From positions 1-20,257 of the forward strand of contig JAEWJD010000202.1 in assembly GCA_023386765.1 (NCBI GenBank): a DNA stretch of 20,257 nucleotides. The letters run 5' to 3'. This document shows, piece by piece, positions 13,583 through 20,257 of this stretch (within the stretch, counting starts at the first letter, position 1; the number at the start of each line of letters is the position of its first letter). The notes below the pieces were generated by a model. That model was not told the DNA's origin, ran no database searches, and worked only from the letters and a program-made list of their open reading frames with translations. Source of the DNA: Pseudomonadota bacterium. GTDB taxonomy: Bacteria > Pseudomonadota > Gammaproteobacteria > Burkholderiales > Burkholderiaceae_B. A program made the position numbers and the translations under genes.

Positions 13583-14782
13583 TCAGAATTGGATGCCCGC
13601 GCGCTCGGCGACGGTGTGCATGTCCTTGTCGCCACGGCCCGACAGGTTGACCAGAATGATTTTGTCCTTGGACAGCGTCGGCGCCATCTTCACGGCCTGC
13701 GCAATGGCATGCGAAGACTCCAGCGCCGGCATGATCCCCTCGATGCGGCAGCAATCGTGGAACGCCGCGAGCGCCTCGTCATCGGTGATCCCGACGTAGC
13801 TCGCACGCCCGCAATCCTTGAGCCAGGCATGCTCGGGCCCGACACCGGGATAATCCAGGCCGGCAGACACCGAATGCGTTTCACTGACCTGGCCATCGGC
13901 ATCCTGCATCACGTAGGTGCGATTGCCATGCAGCACGCCGACCTTGCCGGTGGCCAGCGAGGCGGCGTGACGGCCCGTCTCCATGCCTTCGCCGGCCGCT
14001 TCCACGCCGATCAGTTGCACGTCTTCGTGCGACAGATAGGGGTAGAAGATACCGGCAGCATTGGAGCCACCACCCACAGCTGCCAGCACGTAATCGGGCT
14101 GGCGGCCCGCGGCCTCGGGCATCTGCAGCAGGCACTCCTGGCCGATCACGGCCTGGAAGTCACGCACCATGCGCGGATAAGGATCCGGGCCGGCGACGGT
14201 GCCGATGATGTAGAACGTGTTCTCGACGTTGGCCACCCAATCGCGCATGGCTTCGTTGAGGGCGTCCTTCAGGGTGCGCGAGCCGGAGTCCACCGGTACG
14301 ACACGCGCACCCAGCAGCTTCATGCGATAGACGTTGGACGCCTGGCGGCGCACGTCTTCGCTACCCATGTAGACCACGCACTCCATGCCATAGCGTGCCG
14401 CCACGGTCGCCGTGGCCACGCCGTGCTGGCCGGCGCCGGTTTCGGCGATGACGCGCGGCTTGCCCATGCGCTGCGCCAGCAGCGCCTGGCCAATGCAGTT
14501 GTTGACCTTGTGCGCACCGGTGTGATTGAGGTCTTCGCGCTTGAACCAGATCTGGGCGCCGCCCAGCCGTTCAGACCAGCGCTGCGCATGGTAGACCGGG
14601 CTCGGCCGGCCCACGAAATGCTTGAGCTCGTAGTGGAACGCCTCGAGAAAGCGAGGATCGGTACGATACTTGTCGTAGGCGGCGCGCAATTCATCCAGGG
14701 CGTGCATCAACGTCTCGGCGACGAAGACACCGCCATACGGACCGAAATGGCCCCGCGCATCCGGAAAGTCGTAAGATTTCAC
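13583..14782 (-). CDS. trpB: Tryptophan synthase beta subunit (GTG start)
   Basis: TrpB condenses indole with serine to tryptophan using PLP. The 399-residue product has the PLP lysine K92 in NHTGAHKVNN, ETGAGQHGVA, the phosphate-binding GGGSNA, GVEAAGEGMETGRHAA and a C-terminal SGRGDKDM. The start is GTG (14780-14782): it yields MKSYDFPDARGHFGPYGGVF, the family N-terminus, and no ATG is available nearby. A modest AGG lies about 10 nt upstream. It begins the trpB-trpA-accD unit. No trpF or truA precedes it; an argE-like gene lies 158 nt upstream on the same strand. Confidence 0.96.
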   Translation of the reverse strand: MKSYDFPDARGHFGPYGGVFVAETLMHALDELRAAYDKYRTDPRFLEAFHYELKHFVGRPSPVYHAQRWSERLGGAQIWFKREDLNHTGAHKVNNCIGQALLAQRMGKPRVIAETGAGQHGVATATVAARYGMECVVYMGSEDVRRQASNVYRMKLLGARVVPVDSGSRTLKDALNEAMRDWVANVENTFYIIGTVAGPDPYPRMVRDFQAVIGQECLLQMPEAAGRQPDYVLAAVGGGSNAAGIFYPYLSHEDVQLIGVEAAGEGMETGRHAASLATGKVGVLHGNRTYVMQDADGQVSETHSVSAGLDYPGVGPEHAWLKDCGRASYVGITDDEALAAFHDCCRIEGIMPALESSHAIAQAVKMAPTLSKDKIILVNLSGRGDKDMHTVAERAGIQF

Positions 14783-14865
14783 CTAGGCAACCTGATAAAT
14801 CACCGGGGCTGATCGACGCCAGGCCCTATGCCCGCCGCCCGCTGCCGCCGGTTATGCGACCGAAC

Positions 14866-14871
14866 ATTTTA
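14866..14871 (-). promoter_or_regulatory. Candidate -10 box for trpBA-accD
   Basis: TAAAAT on the minus strand lies 83 nt upstream of the trpB start, in the 158-nt gap after argE. No good -35 is apparent at normal spacing. Weak evidence only. Confidence 0.25.
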
Positions 14872-14880
14872 CCCGAGCGC

Positions 14881-14896
14881 AGCCCGATAAGGGGCT
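14881..14896 (-). other. Small hairpin downstream of argE
   Basis: AGCCC-GATAAG-GGGCT forms a 5-bp stem 45 nt past the argE stop. It has no T tract, so it is at best a weak or Rho-assisted end of the argE transcript. Confidence 0.3.
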
Positions 14897-14940
14897 GAAG
14901 CCTTTCGGCCCACCCCTGCCGGCCCTGCCGCCAGCCTGGC

Positions 14941-16092
14941 TCAGAGCGCCTGCGCCAGGCGACGCAGGAAGGTTTCGCACTGGGCCAACTGATCGAGCGC
15001 GACATATTCATTGGGCTTGTGAGCCTGCTCGATATGACCCGGGCCGCAAACCACGGTCGGAATCCCTGCCGCCTGGAACAACCCCGCCTCGGTGCCATAA
15101 GCGACCTTGCGCGTTTCCTGATCCGCCGTCAGGCGCCGCACCAACTGGGTGATCGCCGCAGCCTCGGCAGCATCCAGCCCGGGCGCCGCACCGCCGGCCT
15201 CGATCTCGATACGGGCGTCGTCATACTCCGCACGCATACGCGGCAACAGGCTTTCCTCGACGTAACGCAGCACCTCGCCCTGGATGGCATCGGCCGGCAT
15301 GCCGGGCAGGTTGCGGAACTCATAGGAGAACTCGCAGGCCTGCGGAATCGTATTGACCGCGATACCGCCCCGGATCTGGTTGGTCGTCATGGTCGAAAAC
15401 GGCACATCGTAAAAATTGTCGTAAGGGCCTTCGGCCTTGAAGCGATCCGCCAGATCCCGGATATGGCAGATCAGGCGTGCCGCATACTCGATGGCATTGC
15501 AGCCCTGGGGCGTGAGCGACGAATGGGCCGCCTTGCCATGCACCCTGCAATGAAAAAGATTGATGCCTTTGTGCGCCACCACCACCCGCATGCCCGTGGG
15601 CTCGCCCACCACGCAGCCATCAGCGCGGATGCCCCGGCGCTGCAACTCGGCCAGCATGCGTGGCGCGCCTACGCAGCCGATTTCCTCGTCATAGGAAAAT
15701 GCCAGGTGGATCGGCTTGGCGCGTGGCATGGCCAGGAACTCCGGCACCAAGGCCAGCGAGGCGGCGATGAAACCCTTCATGTCGCAGGTACCCCGGCCGT
15801 ATACCCGGCCATCGGCCTGCGTCAGCGTGAAGGGATCCGTCGCCCAATCCTGGCCGTCGACCGGCACCACGTCGGTATGCCCCGAGAGGACGATACCGCC
15901 TTGGGTGGCGCCATTGCCAGCCGGCAACGTCGCAAACAGATTGGCCTTGCCTCCCTCCTGGTCGTGCGCAAGCCAGGAGGTCACTCCCTGGCCGGCCAGC
16001 CAGTCCCGCACCGTTTCGATCAGAGCCAGATTCGAGTTGCGGCTAGTGGTATCCAGACCCACCAGCGTTTCCAGCCAAGCAAGCGTATTCAT
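14941..16092 (-). CDS. argE: Acetylornithine deacetylase-like M20 metallohydrolase
   Basis: This is a 383-residue dinuclear-metal M20 amidohydrolase, the same length as E. coli ArgE, which deacetylates N-acetylornithine in arginine synthesis. Predicted metal and catalytic residues are H72 and D74 (SGHTDVVPVDG), D104 (GTCDMKG), E136/E137 (SYDEEIGC), E164 (VVGEPTG) and H358 (AHKPNEYV). The dimerisation lid lies at about 175-290 (AHKGINLFHCRVHGKAAHSS). The ATG at 16090-16092 gives the family start MNTLAWLETL, with GAGG 9 nt upstream. M20 family members (ArgE, DapE, CPG2-like) are similar; GEPTGMRVVVAHKG and AHKPNEY favour ArgE. Many betaproteobacteria also use ArgJ for this step, so the in vivo substrate is less certain. 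Confidence 0.85.
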   Translation of the reverse strand: MNTLAWLETLVGLDTTSRNSNLALIETVRDWLAGQGVTSWLAHDQEGGKANLFATLPAGNGATQGGIVLSGHTDVVPVDGQDWATDPFTLTQADGRVYGRGTCDMKGFIAASLALVPEFLAMPRAKPIHLAFSYDEEIGCVGAPRMLAELQRRGIRADGCVVGEPTGMRVVVAHKGINLFHCRVHGKAAHSSLTPQGCNAIEYAARLICHIRDLADRFKAEGPYDNFYDVPFSTMTTNQIRGGIAVNTIPQACEFSYEFRNLPGMPADAIQGEVLRYVEESLLPRMRAEYDDARIEIEAGGAAPGLDAAEAAAITQLVRRLTADQETRKVAYGTEAGLFQAAGIPTVVCGPGHIEQAHKPNEYVALDQLAQCETFLRRLAQAL

Positions 16093-16177
16093 AAGCGCAT
16101 ACCTCGGACAAGACAAGAAAGGGAAAACCGGCAGGCGCCGCCTCACCGTCAACGCGACGCCCAGTCAACTGCTTATA

Positions 16178-16193
16178 GCCCGAAACGACGGGC
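16178..16193 (-). other. Small hairpin between relA and argE
   Basis: GCCCG-AAACGA-CGGGC forms a 5-bp stem 18 nt after the relA stop, in the 119-nt gap before argE. It lacks a T tract. It may mark the relA transcript end, but argE could also be read through. Confidence 0.3.
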
Positions 16194-16211
16194 AGGTCAG
16201 CCTGCGCGCGC

Positions 16212-18413
16212 TCAGCGCCGCATCACGGAAGATACGCCCGGGACATCCTGCAGCGCCGCCTGGGCCTTCTGCAAAGCATCCGCGCCGCGCACCTCGACCG
16301 TGAAGATCATGTGTGCCAGCGACTGCTTGCTCTGGGTGTTGACCCCCACCACATTCAGGCGCTGACGCGCGAACACTTCGGACAGGTCACGCAGCAGCCC
16401 GGGCCTGTCATGGGCACGCACGCTGATATCCACCGGATAGAAGCTGTCGCCCGTATCGCCCCAGGTCACTTCGATGATCCGTTCCGGCTCGCGCTGGGCC
16501 AGGGCCTGAAAACTATGACAATCGGCACGGTGAATGGACACGCCGCGCCCGCGCGTCACGAAGCCCTGGATATCGTCGGGCGGCGCCGGACGGCAGCAAC
16601 GCGCCAGCTGGGTCAGCAAGGAGCCCACGCCGACCACCAGCACCCCGCTCTTGCCGGCCTTCTCGGCACTCGATGCACTGCGTGCATGCGTAGGCATGGC
16701 CGGCTCGGGGGCCACCGCCGGCTGCTGGAAAACGCTGTCGATCTGGCGCAGGCTGAACTCTTCCTTGGCCGCCGCCACGTACAGGTCTTCGGCCTTGGCG
16801 AAGCCAAGATTCTGCGCCAGCTGTTCCTGATTGACCGCGGTCTTGCCCAACCGCTGAAGCTCCTTCTCGACCAGGGCCTGGCCCTGCGTGATGCGCTGCT
16901 GCAGTTCGATGGCGTTGAACCACATGCGCACCTTGGCGCGCGCACGCGGGCTGGCCAGGTAGCCCAGCTGGATGTTGAGCCAGTCACGCGATGGCCCGCC
17001 CGATTTGGCGGCGATGACTTCCACCGTCTGGCCAGTCGACAGACGGGTCTGCAGCGGCACCATCTGGCCGTCCACGCGCGCACCCCGGCAACGGTGGCCA
17101 AGATCAGTATGGAGGTGATAGGCGAAGTCAACCGGAGTCGCCCCCACCGGCAATTCGATCACGCGCGCCTGGGGGGTCAGCACATAGATGCGTTCATCGG
17201 CCTGGCGAGCGGTCTGCCCGGCGGTTTCCACATCCTGATTCCAGGCCAGCAACTGACGCATCCAGGAAAGCTGGCGATCGTAATCGCTGGAAGCGGCAAC
17301 CTGTCCGCCCCGCGGTCCGGCCTCCTTGTAGCGCCAGTGAGCGGCCATGCCGTACTCGGCGAACTGGTGCATTTCGTGGGTACGGATCTGCACCTCGAAG
17401 GCGCGCCCTTGATCATCGACCACCACTGTGTGCAGCGAACGATAGCCATTGGCCTTAGGGCGCGAGATGTAGTCGTCGAACTCTTCGGGCAACGGCGCCC
17501 ACATCTCGTGGATCAGGGCCAGCGCGCCATAGCAGTCGCGCACGTCGTTGACGATGATGCGCAAGGCCCGCAAGTCGAACATCTGGCTGAAATCCAGGCC
17601 CTTCAGGCGCATCTTGTTCCAGATGCTGTAGATATGCTTGGGTCGCCCGCTTACCTCGCCCTTGATACCCGCGCCAGCCAGTGCCTGCTGCACCGTGGCG
17701 ATGGTCTCGGCGATGAAGGCTTCGCGCTCGACGCGTTTTTCCTCCAGGAGCCGGGCGATCTGTTTGTAGCGTTCCGGCTCCAGGAAGCGGAAGGCGAGGT
17801 CTTCCATCTCCCATTTGATCTGCCAAATGCCCAGCCGGTTGGCCAGCGGCGTGTACAGATCCAGGGTTTCGCGCGCAAAGCCGGGGGCACACGGCGTTTT
17901 GCTCTCGGCGTACCAAAGCAATGTCTGCAGGCGCGAGGCCAGCCGCATCAGCACGATGCGCAGGTCGGCCGCCATGGCCAGCAGCATCTTGCGCTGCATT
18001 TCTTTCTGGGCGCCCGATTCAGCCTCGCTGTCGCTGGCCTGGCGCGCCACGATCCCCAGCCGCAACAGCGCGCGCGAGCCCTGCACCAGACGTGCGATCT
18101 CGGCACCGAAATCGACCGTGACGGGGTCGTTGCGCGCAGGCGGGGTATTCAAGTCGGTGGGCAAGGCCGCAAGCAAGGCGGCCACCCGGGTGGCGGCATC
18201 GGTATGCAGCTCGGCCAGGATGCGCACCACACCGGCGCCATGGCGCGCGAGCGCTTCGCCGGTGGCGGCTACCTGCCCTTCAAAGCGCGGCTCGGCCCAC
18301 GCCACGGCACGCTGCAGCAAGGCTGCCCCGGCCTCGTCCAGGCCCGCGACGGCGGCCTGCAGCCAGGTCGAATCGAACGGCACGGAGGGCGGGGGCTCTG
18401 GCAAGGCGGGCAT
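16212..18413 (-). CDS. relA: GTP pyrophosphokinase RelA ((p)ppGpp synthetase, degenerate hydrolase domain)
   Basis: RelA makes (p)ppGpp on stalled ribosomes during the stringent response. From the ATG at 18411-18413 the product has 733 residues. The N-terminal HD region (about 50-130) has lost the His-Asp hydrolase signature: where bifunctional enzymes read LLHDVVED it has LLAALPTD. The synthetase domain (about 220-350) has GRPKHIYSIWNKM, FDLRALRI, the EFDD signature of monofunctional RelA (311-314; bifunctional enzymes have RFKD), KANGYRSLHT and EVQIRT. A TGS domain (about 408-468), a cysteine-containing zinc-finger-like region (LARCCRP to HRADC) and a C-terminal ACT domain (about 655-733) follow. 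A GTG at 18471-18473 would add 20 residues; neither start has a clear Shine-Dalgarno. A separate SpoT is expected elsewhere. Divergent from mtfA. Confidence 0.94.
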   Translation of the reverse strand: MPALPEPPPSVPFDSTWLQAAVAGLDEAGAALLQRAVAWAEPRFEGQVAATGEALARHGAGVVRILAELHTDAATRVAALLAALPTDLNTPPARNDPVTVDFGAEIARLVQGSRALLRLGIVARQASDSEAESGAQKEMQRKMLLAMAADLRIVLMRLASRLQTLLWYAESKTPCAPGFARETLDLYTPLANRLGIWQIKWEMEDLAFRFLEPERYKQIARLLEEKRVEREAFIAETIATVQQALAGAGIKGEVSGRPKHIYSIWNKMRLKGLDFSQMFDLRALRIIVNDVRDCYGALALIHEMWAPLPEEFDDYISRPKANGYRSLHTVVVDDQGRAFEVQIRTHEMHQFAEYGMAAHWRYKEAGPRGGQVAASSDYDRQLSWMRQLLAWNQDVETAGQTARQADERIYVLTPQARVIELPVGATPVDFAYHLHTDLGHRCRGARVDGQMVPLQTRLSTGQTVEVIAAKSGGPSRDWLNIQLGYLASPRARAKVRMWFNAIELQQRITQGQALVEKELQRLGKTAVNQEQLAQNLGFAKAEDLYVAAAKEEFSLRQIDSVFQQPAVAPEPAMPTHARSASSAEKAGKSGVLVVGVGSLLTQLARCCRPAPPDDIQGFVTRGRGVSIHRADCHSFQALAQREPERIIEVTWGDTGDSFYPVDISVRAHDRPGLLRDLSEVFARQRLNVVGVNTQSKQSLAHMIFTVEVRGADALQKAQAALQDVPGVSSVMRR

Positions 18414-18520
18414 GGCGACGGGCAGACGCAATACGGACGGCGGAAACAGGGATTCAAGGAATATTTCGCACACTCTACACTAAGGCTCGAACGCTTTCGC
18501 CACCAACGGCGGCACGGCAA

Positions 18521-18524
18521 AGGA
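18521..18524 (+). promoter_or_regulatory. Shine-Dalgarno site deciding the mtfA start
   Basis: AGGA lies 8 nt before the ATG at 18533-18535 but only 2 nt before the ATG at 18527-18529, so the second ATG is the better start. Confidence 0.65.
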
Positions 18525-18532
18525 ATATGGAT

Positions 18533-19366
18533 ATGCTGAGATGGTTGAGGGGTCGCGGGGCCTCGGCGACGCAGGTCGAACAGATGCAGGCCCGCGTCCC
18601 GCCTGTGCTGTGGCAGCAGGTGCTGCAGACCCACGGATTCTTTGCCCGCCTGGATGCGCAACAACGCCAGGAACTGCTGGCGCGCACAGCCTGGCTGCTG
18701 GCCAGCAAACAGATCAATGGCGCAGCCGGCCTGATCCTGACCGACTTCATGCGCCTGTCGATCTGCGCCCAGGCCGCCTTGCCGGTACTCATGCTGGAGC
18801 CGCAGCTCTATGAGGGTTGGGATGAGATCATCGTCTACCCTGCCGGTTTCTCCATCCCCCAGGTGATGCAGGATGAAGACGGCGTGGTACATGAATTCCT
18901 CGAGGAAGCCGCCGGCCAGGCCTGGGACGGCGGGCCGGTGATCCTGTCGTGGGACGACGCGACCCAGACGGAAGGGGCTTTCAATGTGGTGATCCATGAG
19001 TTCGCCCACAAGCTCGACCTGCGCGCCGGCGGTGCCGACGGCGTGCCGGCGCTGGGCGCCCATCCCGAGCTGGAGCCGCAGCGCTGGCAACAGGTGCTCG
19101 ACCAGAGCCTGGACCGCTTTCGTGCCTGGCTGGAGGATATCGAAGCCGCCATCCCCGCCCACATCGACCCCGAAAGCCCGGCCGCCGATCCCTGGTATGA
19201 AACCCTGCCCCTGGATCCCTATGCCGCCAGCGACGAGGCCGAGTTCTTCGCCGTGAGCTCGGAACACTTCTTTGCCGCCCCCCTGCCCCTACAGCAAGCC
19301 TTGCCTGAATGGTATGGATTGCTGCGGCAATACTACCGGCAGGATCCGGCGCAGGCCGGCCCATGA
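18533..19366 (+). CDS. mtfA: Zinc-dependent peptidase MtfA (M90 family)
   Basis: This is a 277-residue cytoplasmic metallopeptidase of family M90. In E. coli MtfA binds the repressor Mlc and so affects the glucose PTS gene ptsG. The gluzincin motif VIHEFAHKLD gives H155, E156 and H159, with the downstream acidic ligand probably in DEAEFFAVSSEHFF (about 234-247). Other family landmarks are FFARLDAQQRQELL, LPVLML, IIVYPAGF and a conserved VLSWDDA-like segment (VILSWDDATQ). The Shine-Dalgarno favours the ATG at 18533; an ATG two codons earlier is possible. The stop overlaps the start of the flavodoxin gene by 4 nt, so the two are coupled. It is divergent from relA across about 120 nt. The role outside enteric bacteria is not established. 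Confidence 0.92.
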   Translation: MLRWLRGRGASATQVEQMQARVPPVLWQQVLQTHGFFARLDAQQRQELLARTAWLLASKQINGAAGLILTDFMRLSICAQAALPVLMLEPQLYEGWDEIIVYPAGFSIPQVMQDEDGVVHEFLEEAAGQAWDGGPVILSWDDATQTEGAFNVVIHEFAHKLDLRAGGADGVPALGAHPELEPQRWQQVLDQSLDRFRAWLEDIEAAIPAHIDPESPAADPWYETLPLDPYAASDEAEFFAVSSEHFFAAPLPLQQALPEWYGLLRQYYRQDPAQAGP

Positions 19367-19866
19367 AGACACTGGCCATCATCTGGCATTCCCGTACCGG
19401 CGCGGCCCGGCAACTGGCCCAGGCCATGGCCGAAGGCGCACGTGAGGCCGCCCGGCAGATGCAGACACCGCTACGGATATGCGAACTACCGGCCGAACAA
19501 GCCACGCTGGAAGAGGTGCTACAGGCCGACGGCCTGCTCTTCTGCGCTCCCGAAAACCTCGCCAGCCTGAGCGGCGAAATGAAGGCTTTTTTCGATCGCC
19601 ACTACTACCCAGTGGGCGACGCCCTGGCCGGACGCCCCTATGGCATTGCCATCAGCGCCGGCACCGACGGGGCCGGCGCGGCACGCCAGACCGAACGGAT
19701 CTGCACTGGCTGGCGCCTGCGCCTGTGCGCCGCGCCGCTCATCGTGCGCAACGGCGCCCAGACGCCACAGGCCATCCTCGCGCCCAAGACCCTGGACGGG
19801 GCAGCGCGCGCGCAGGCGCAGGAACTGGGGGGATTGCTGGCGGCCACGCTGCTGCTGGCCGCCTGA
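19363..19866 (+). CDS. Flavodoxin-family protein (FMN-dependent, function unknown)
   Basis: This is a 167-residue flavodoxin-fold protein. It begins MKTLAIIWHSRTGAARQLAQ, a beta strand followed by the FMN phosphate-binding loop (H-S-R-T-G-A-A-R), then has LLFCAPENLASLSGEMKAFFDRHYYP, typical of the FMN-ring-binding loop of the WrbA/NADPH reductase group, and a second loop ISAGTDGAGAARQTERI. The C-terminal third is a helix-rich Ala/Gln stretch. No other cofactor motif or export signal is visible. The start ATG at 19363 overlaps the mtfA stop (ATGA). An earlier in-frame ATG at 19309 lies inside mtfA and adds non-conserved residues. I cannot name its electron partner or substrate. Confidence 0.82.
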   Translation: MKTLAIIWHSRTGAARQLAQAMAEGAREAARQMQTPLRICELPAEQATLEEVLQADGLLFCAPENLASLSGEMKAFFDRHYYPVGDALAGRPYGIAISAGTDGAGAARQTERICTGWRLRLCAAPLIVRNGAQTPQAILAPKTLDGAARAQAQELGGLLAATLLLAA

Positions 19867-19871
19867 GCCTG

Positions 19872-19899
19872 AGGAGCCGGCCATGCCGGCACGGCTCCT
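19872..19899. terminator. Hairpin between converging flavodoxin and ridA genes
   Basis: AGGAGCCG (19872-19879) pairs with CGGCTCCT (19892-19899), and an inner GCC/GGC extends the stem. It lies in the 44-nt gap between two converging stops and could serve both strands. There is no T tract on either side, so it is only a possible terminator. Confidence 0.45.
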
Positions 19900-19910
19900 G
19901 GCGCCACCGT

Positions 19911-20257
19911 TCAGGCGATGGCGGCGGTCACGACGATCTCGACCTTGTAGTCGGGATTGGCCAGACGGGCTTCGACCGTGGCGCGGGGAGGCGAGTTGCC
20001 AGGTGCGACCCAGGCGTCCCAGGCCTTGTTCATCGCGTCGAATTCCTTCATGTTGGCCACGTAGATCTGGGCCAGCAGGATCTTGGTCTTGTCGGTGCCG
20101 GCCTCGGCCAGCAGGCGGTCGATGGTCGCCAGGACCTGTTCGGTCTGGCCGACCATGTCCAGCGACGCGTCATCGGGCACCTGGCCGGCCAGATAGGCCA
20201 CGCCGTTGTAGATCGCCATGTCGGACAGGCGCTTTTCGACGTTGAAGCGCTTGATGC
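19911..20257 (-). CDS. RidA/YjgF family protein, YoaB-like (5' end outside window)
   Basis: Rid proteins deaminate reactive enamine/imine intermediates such as 2-aminoacrylate from PLP enzymes. The visible 114 residues read IKRFNVEKRLSDMAIYNG at the N-terminus and continue to the stop at 19911. The segments QTEQVLATIDRLLAEAG, the AMNKAWDAWVAPGNSPPRATVEARL block and YKVEIVVTAAIA resemble E. coli YoaB more than canonical RidA. The Arg of PPRATV corresponds to the conserved Rid substrate-binding arginine. The ATG at 20219 is internal: conserved family sequence continues upstream to the window edge, so the true start is probably one to three codons beyond it. It converges on the flavodoxin gene. 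Confidence 0.88.
   Translation of the reverse strand, partial: IKRFNVEKRLSDMAIYNGVAYLAGQVPDDASLDMVGQTEQVLATIDRLLAEAGTDKTKILLAQIYVANMKEFDAMNKAWDAWVAPGNSPPRATVEARLANPDYKVEIVVTAAIA

Noticed and set aside
13589..16365. Long plus-strand frames opposite trpB (407 codons) and argE (448 codons)
   Set aside because: Both mirror well-supported genes on the minus strand and show only bias-driven composition.
16311..18539. A 742-codon open frame on the plus strand opposite relA
   Set aside because: It is in exact antisense register with a clear relA, carries His/Gln/Arg-rich sequence without family features and has no ribosome-binding site. The same codon-bias explanation applies.
1..20257. Search by eye for CRISPR arrays, tRNA/rRNA genes, insertion sequences, toxin-antitoxin pairs, defence or phage genes
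   Set aside because: No regularly spaced repeats, cloverleaf-like segments, transposase motifs or small paired toxin/antitoxin frames were seen; all sizeable gaps are accounted for.

Overview
The window is a compact, GC-rich stretch of ordinary proteobacterial chromosome. Protein resemblance (PlsX, TrpB, RNase E, RelA and RidA all read like Bordetella/Achromobacter-type sequences) suggests a betaproteobacterium of the Alcaligenaceae. This is inferred from sequence style and remembered families, not from a search. I see no rRNA, tRNA, CRISPR array, insertion sequence, integrase or phage gene. Two CDSs are cut by the window ends: plsX at its 3' end and a ridA-family gene at its 5' end.

Layout. 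(1) 1-1198, minus strand: yceD-rpmF-plsX, the classic ribosome/phospholipid cluster. (2) 1686-3778, plus strand: maf, a short RsmI-like methyltransferase overlapping it by 4 nt, and an AmiD-type amidase lipoprotein. (3) 3750-5365, minus: msrP-msrQ, the periplasmic methionine sulfoxide repair pair, converging on amiD with a 29-nt overlap. (4) 5561-7178, minus: rluC followed by a HAD phosphatase, ended by a hairpin terminator. (5) 7178-10901, plus: rne, divergent from rluC, behind a leader of about 530 nt rich in hairpins and preceded by a perfect TATAAT that overlaps the rluC start codon. (6) 10916-11790: two look-alike terminators, pagL on the minus strand, then two further terminators. pagL is therefore a self-contained unit with AT-rich upstream DNA. 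(7) 11813-14782, minus: trpB-trpA-accD. (8) 14941-16092, minus: argE-like deacetylase. (9) 16212-18413, minus: relA with a degenerate hydrolase domain. (10) 18533-19866, plus: mtfA overlapping a flavodoxin-family gene. (11) 19911-20257, minus: RidA/YoaB-like gene.

Together these genes cover membrane lipid supply (plsX, accD), outer-membrane and wall remodelling (pagL, amiD), ribosome/RNA maturation and turnover (rpmF, yceD, rluC, rne), amino acid synthesis (trpBA, argE), the stringent response (relA) and envelope oxidative repair (msrPQ). I do not see an evident new multi-gene system. The best leads are the rne leader, the maf/methyltransferase and mtfA/flavodoxin overlapping pairs, the RNase E C-terminal tail and the isolated pagL unit. 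Nearly every gene also has a long open frame exactly antisense to it; these are explained by codon bias and were rejected.
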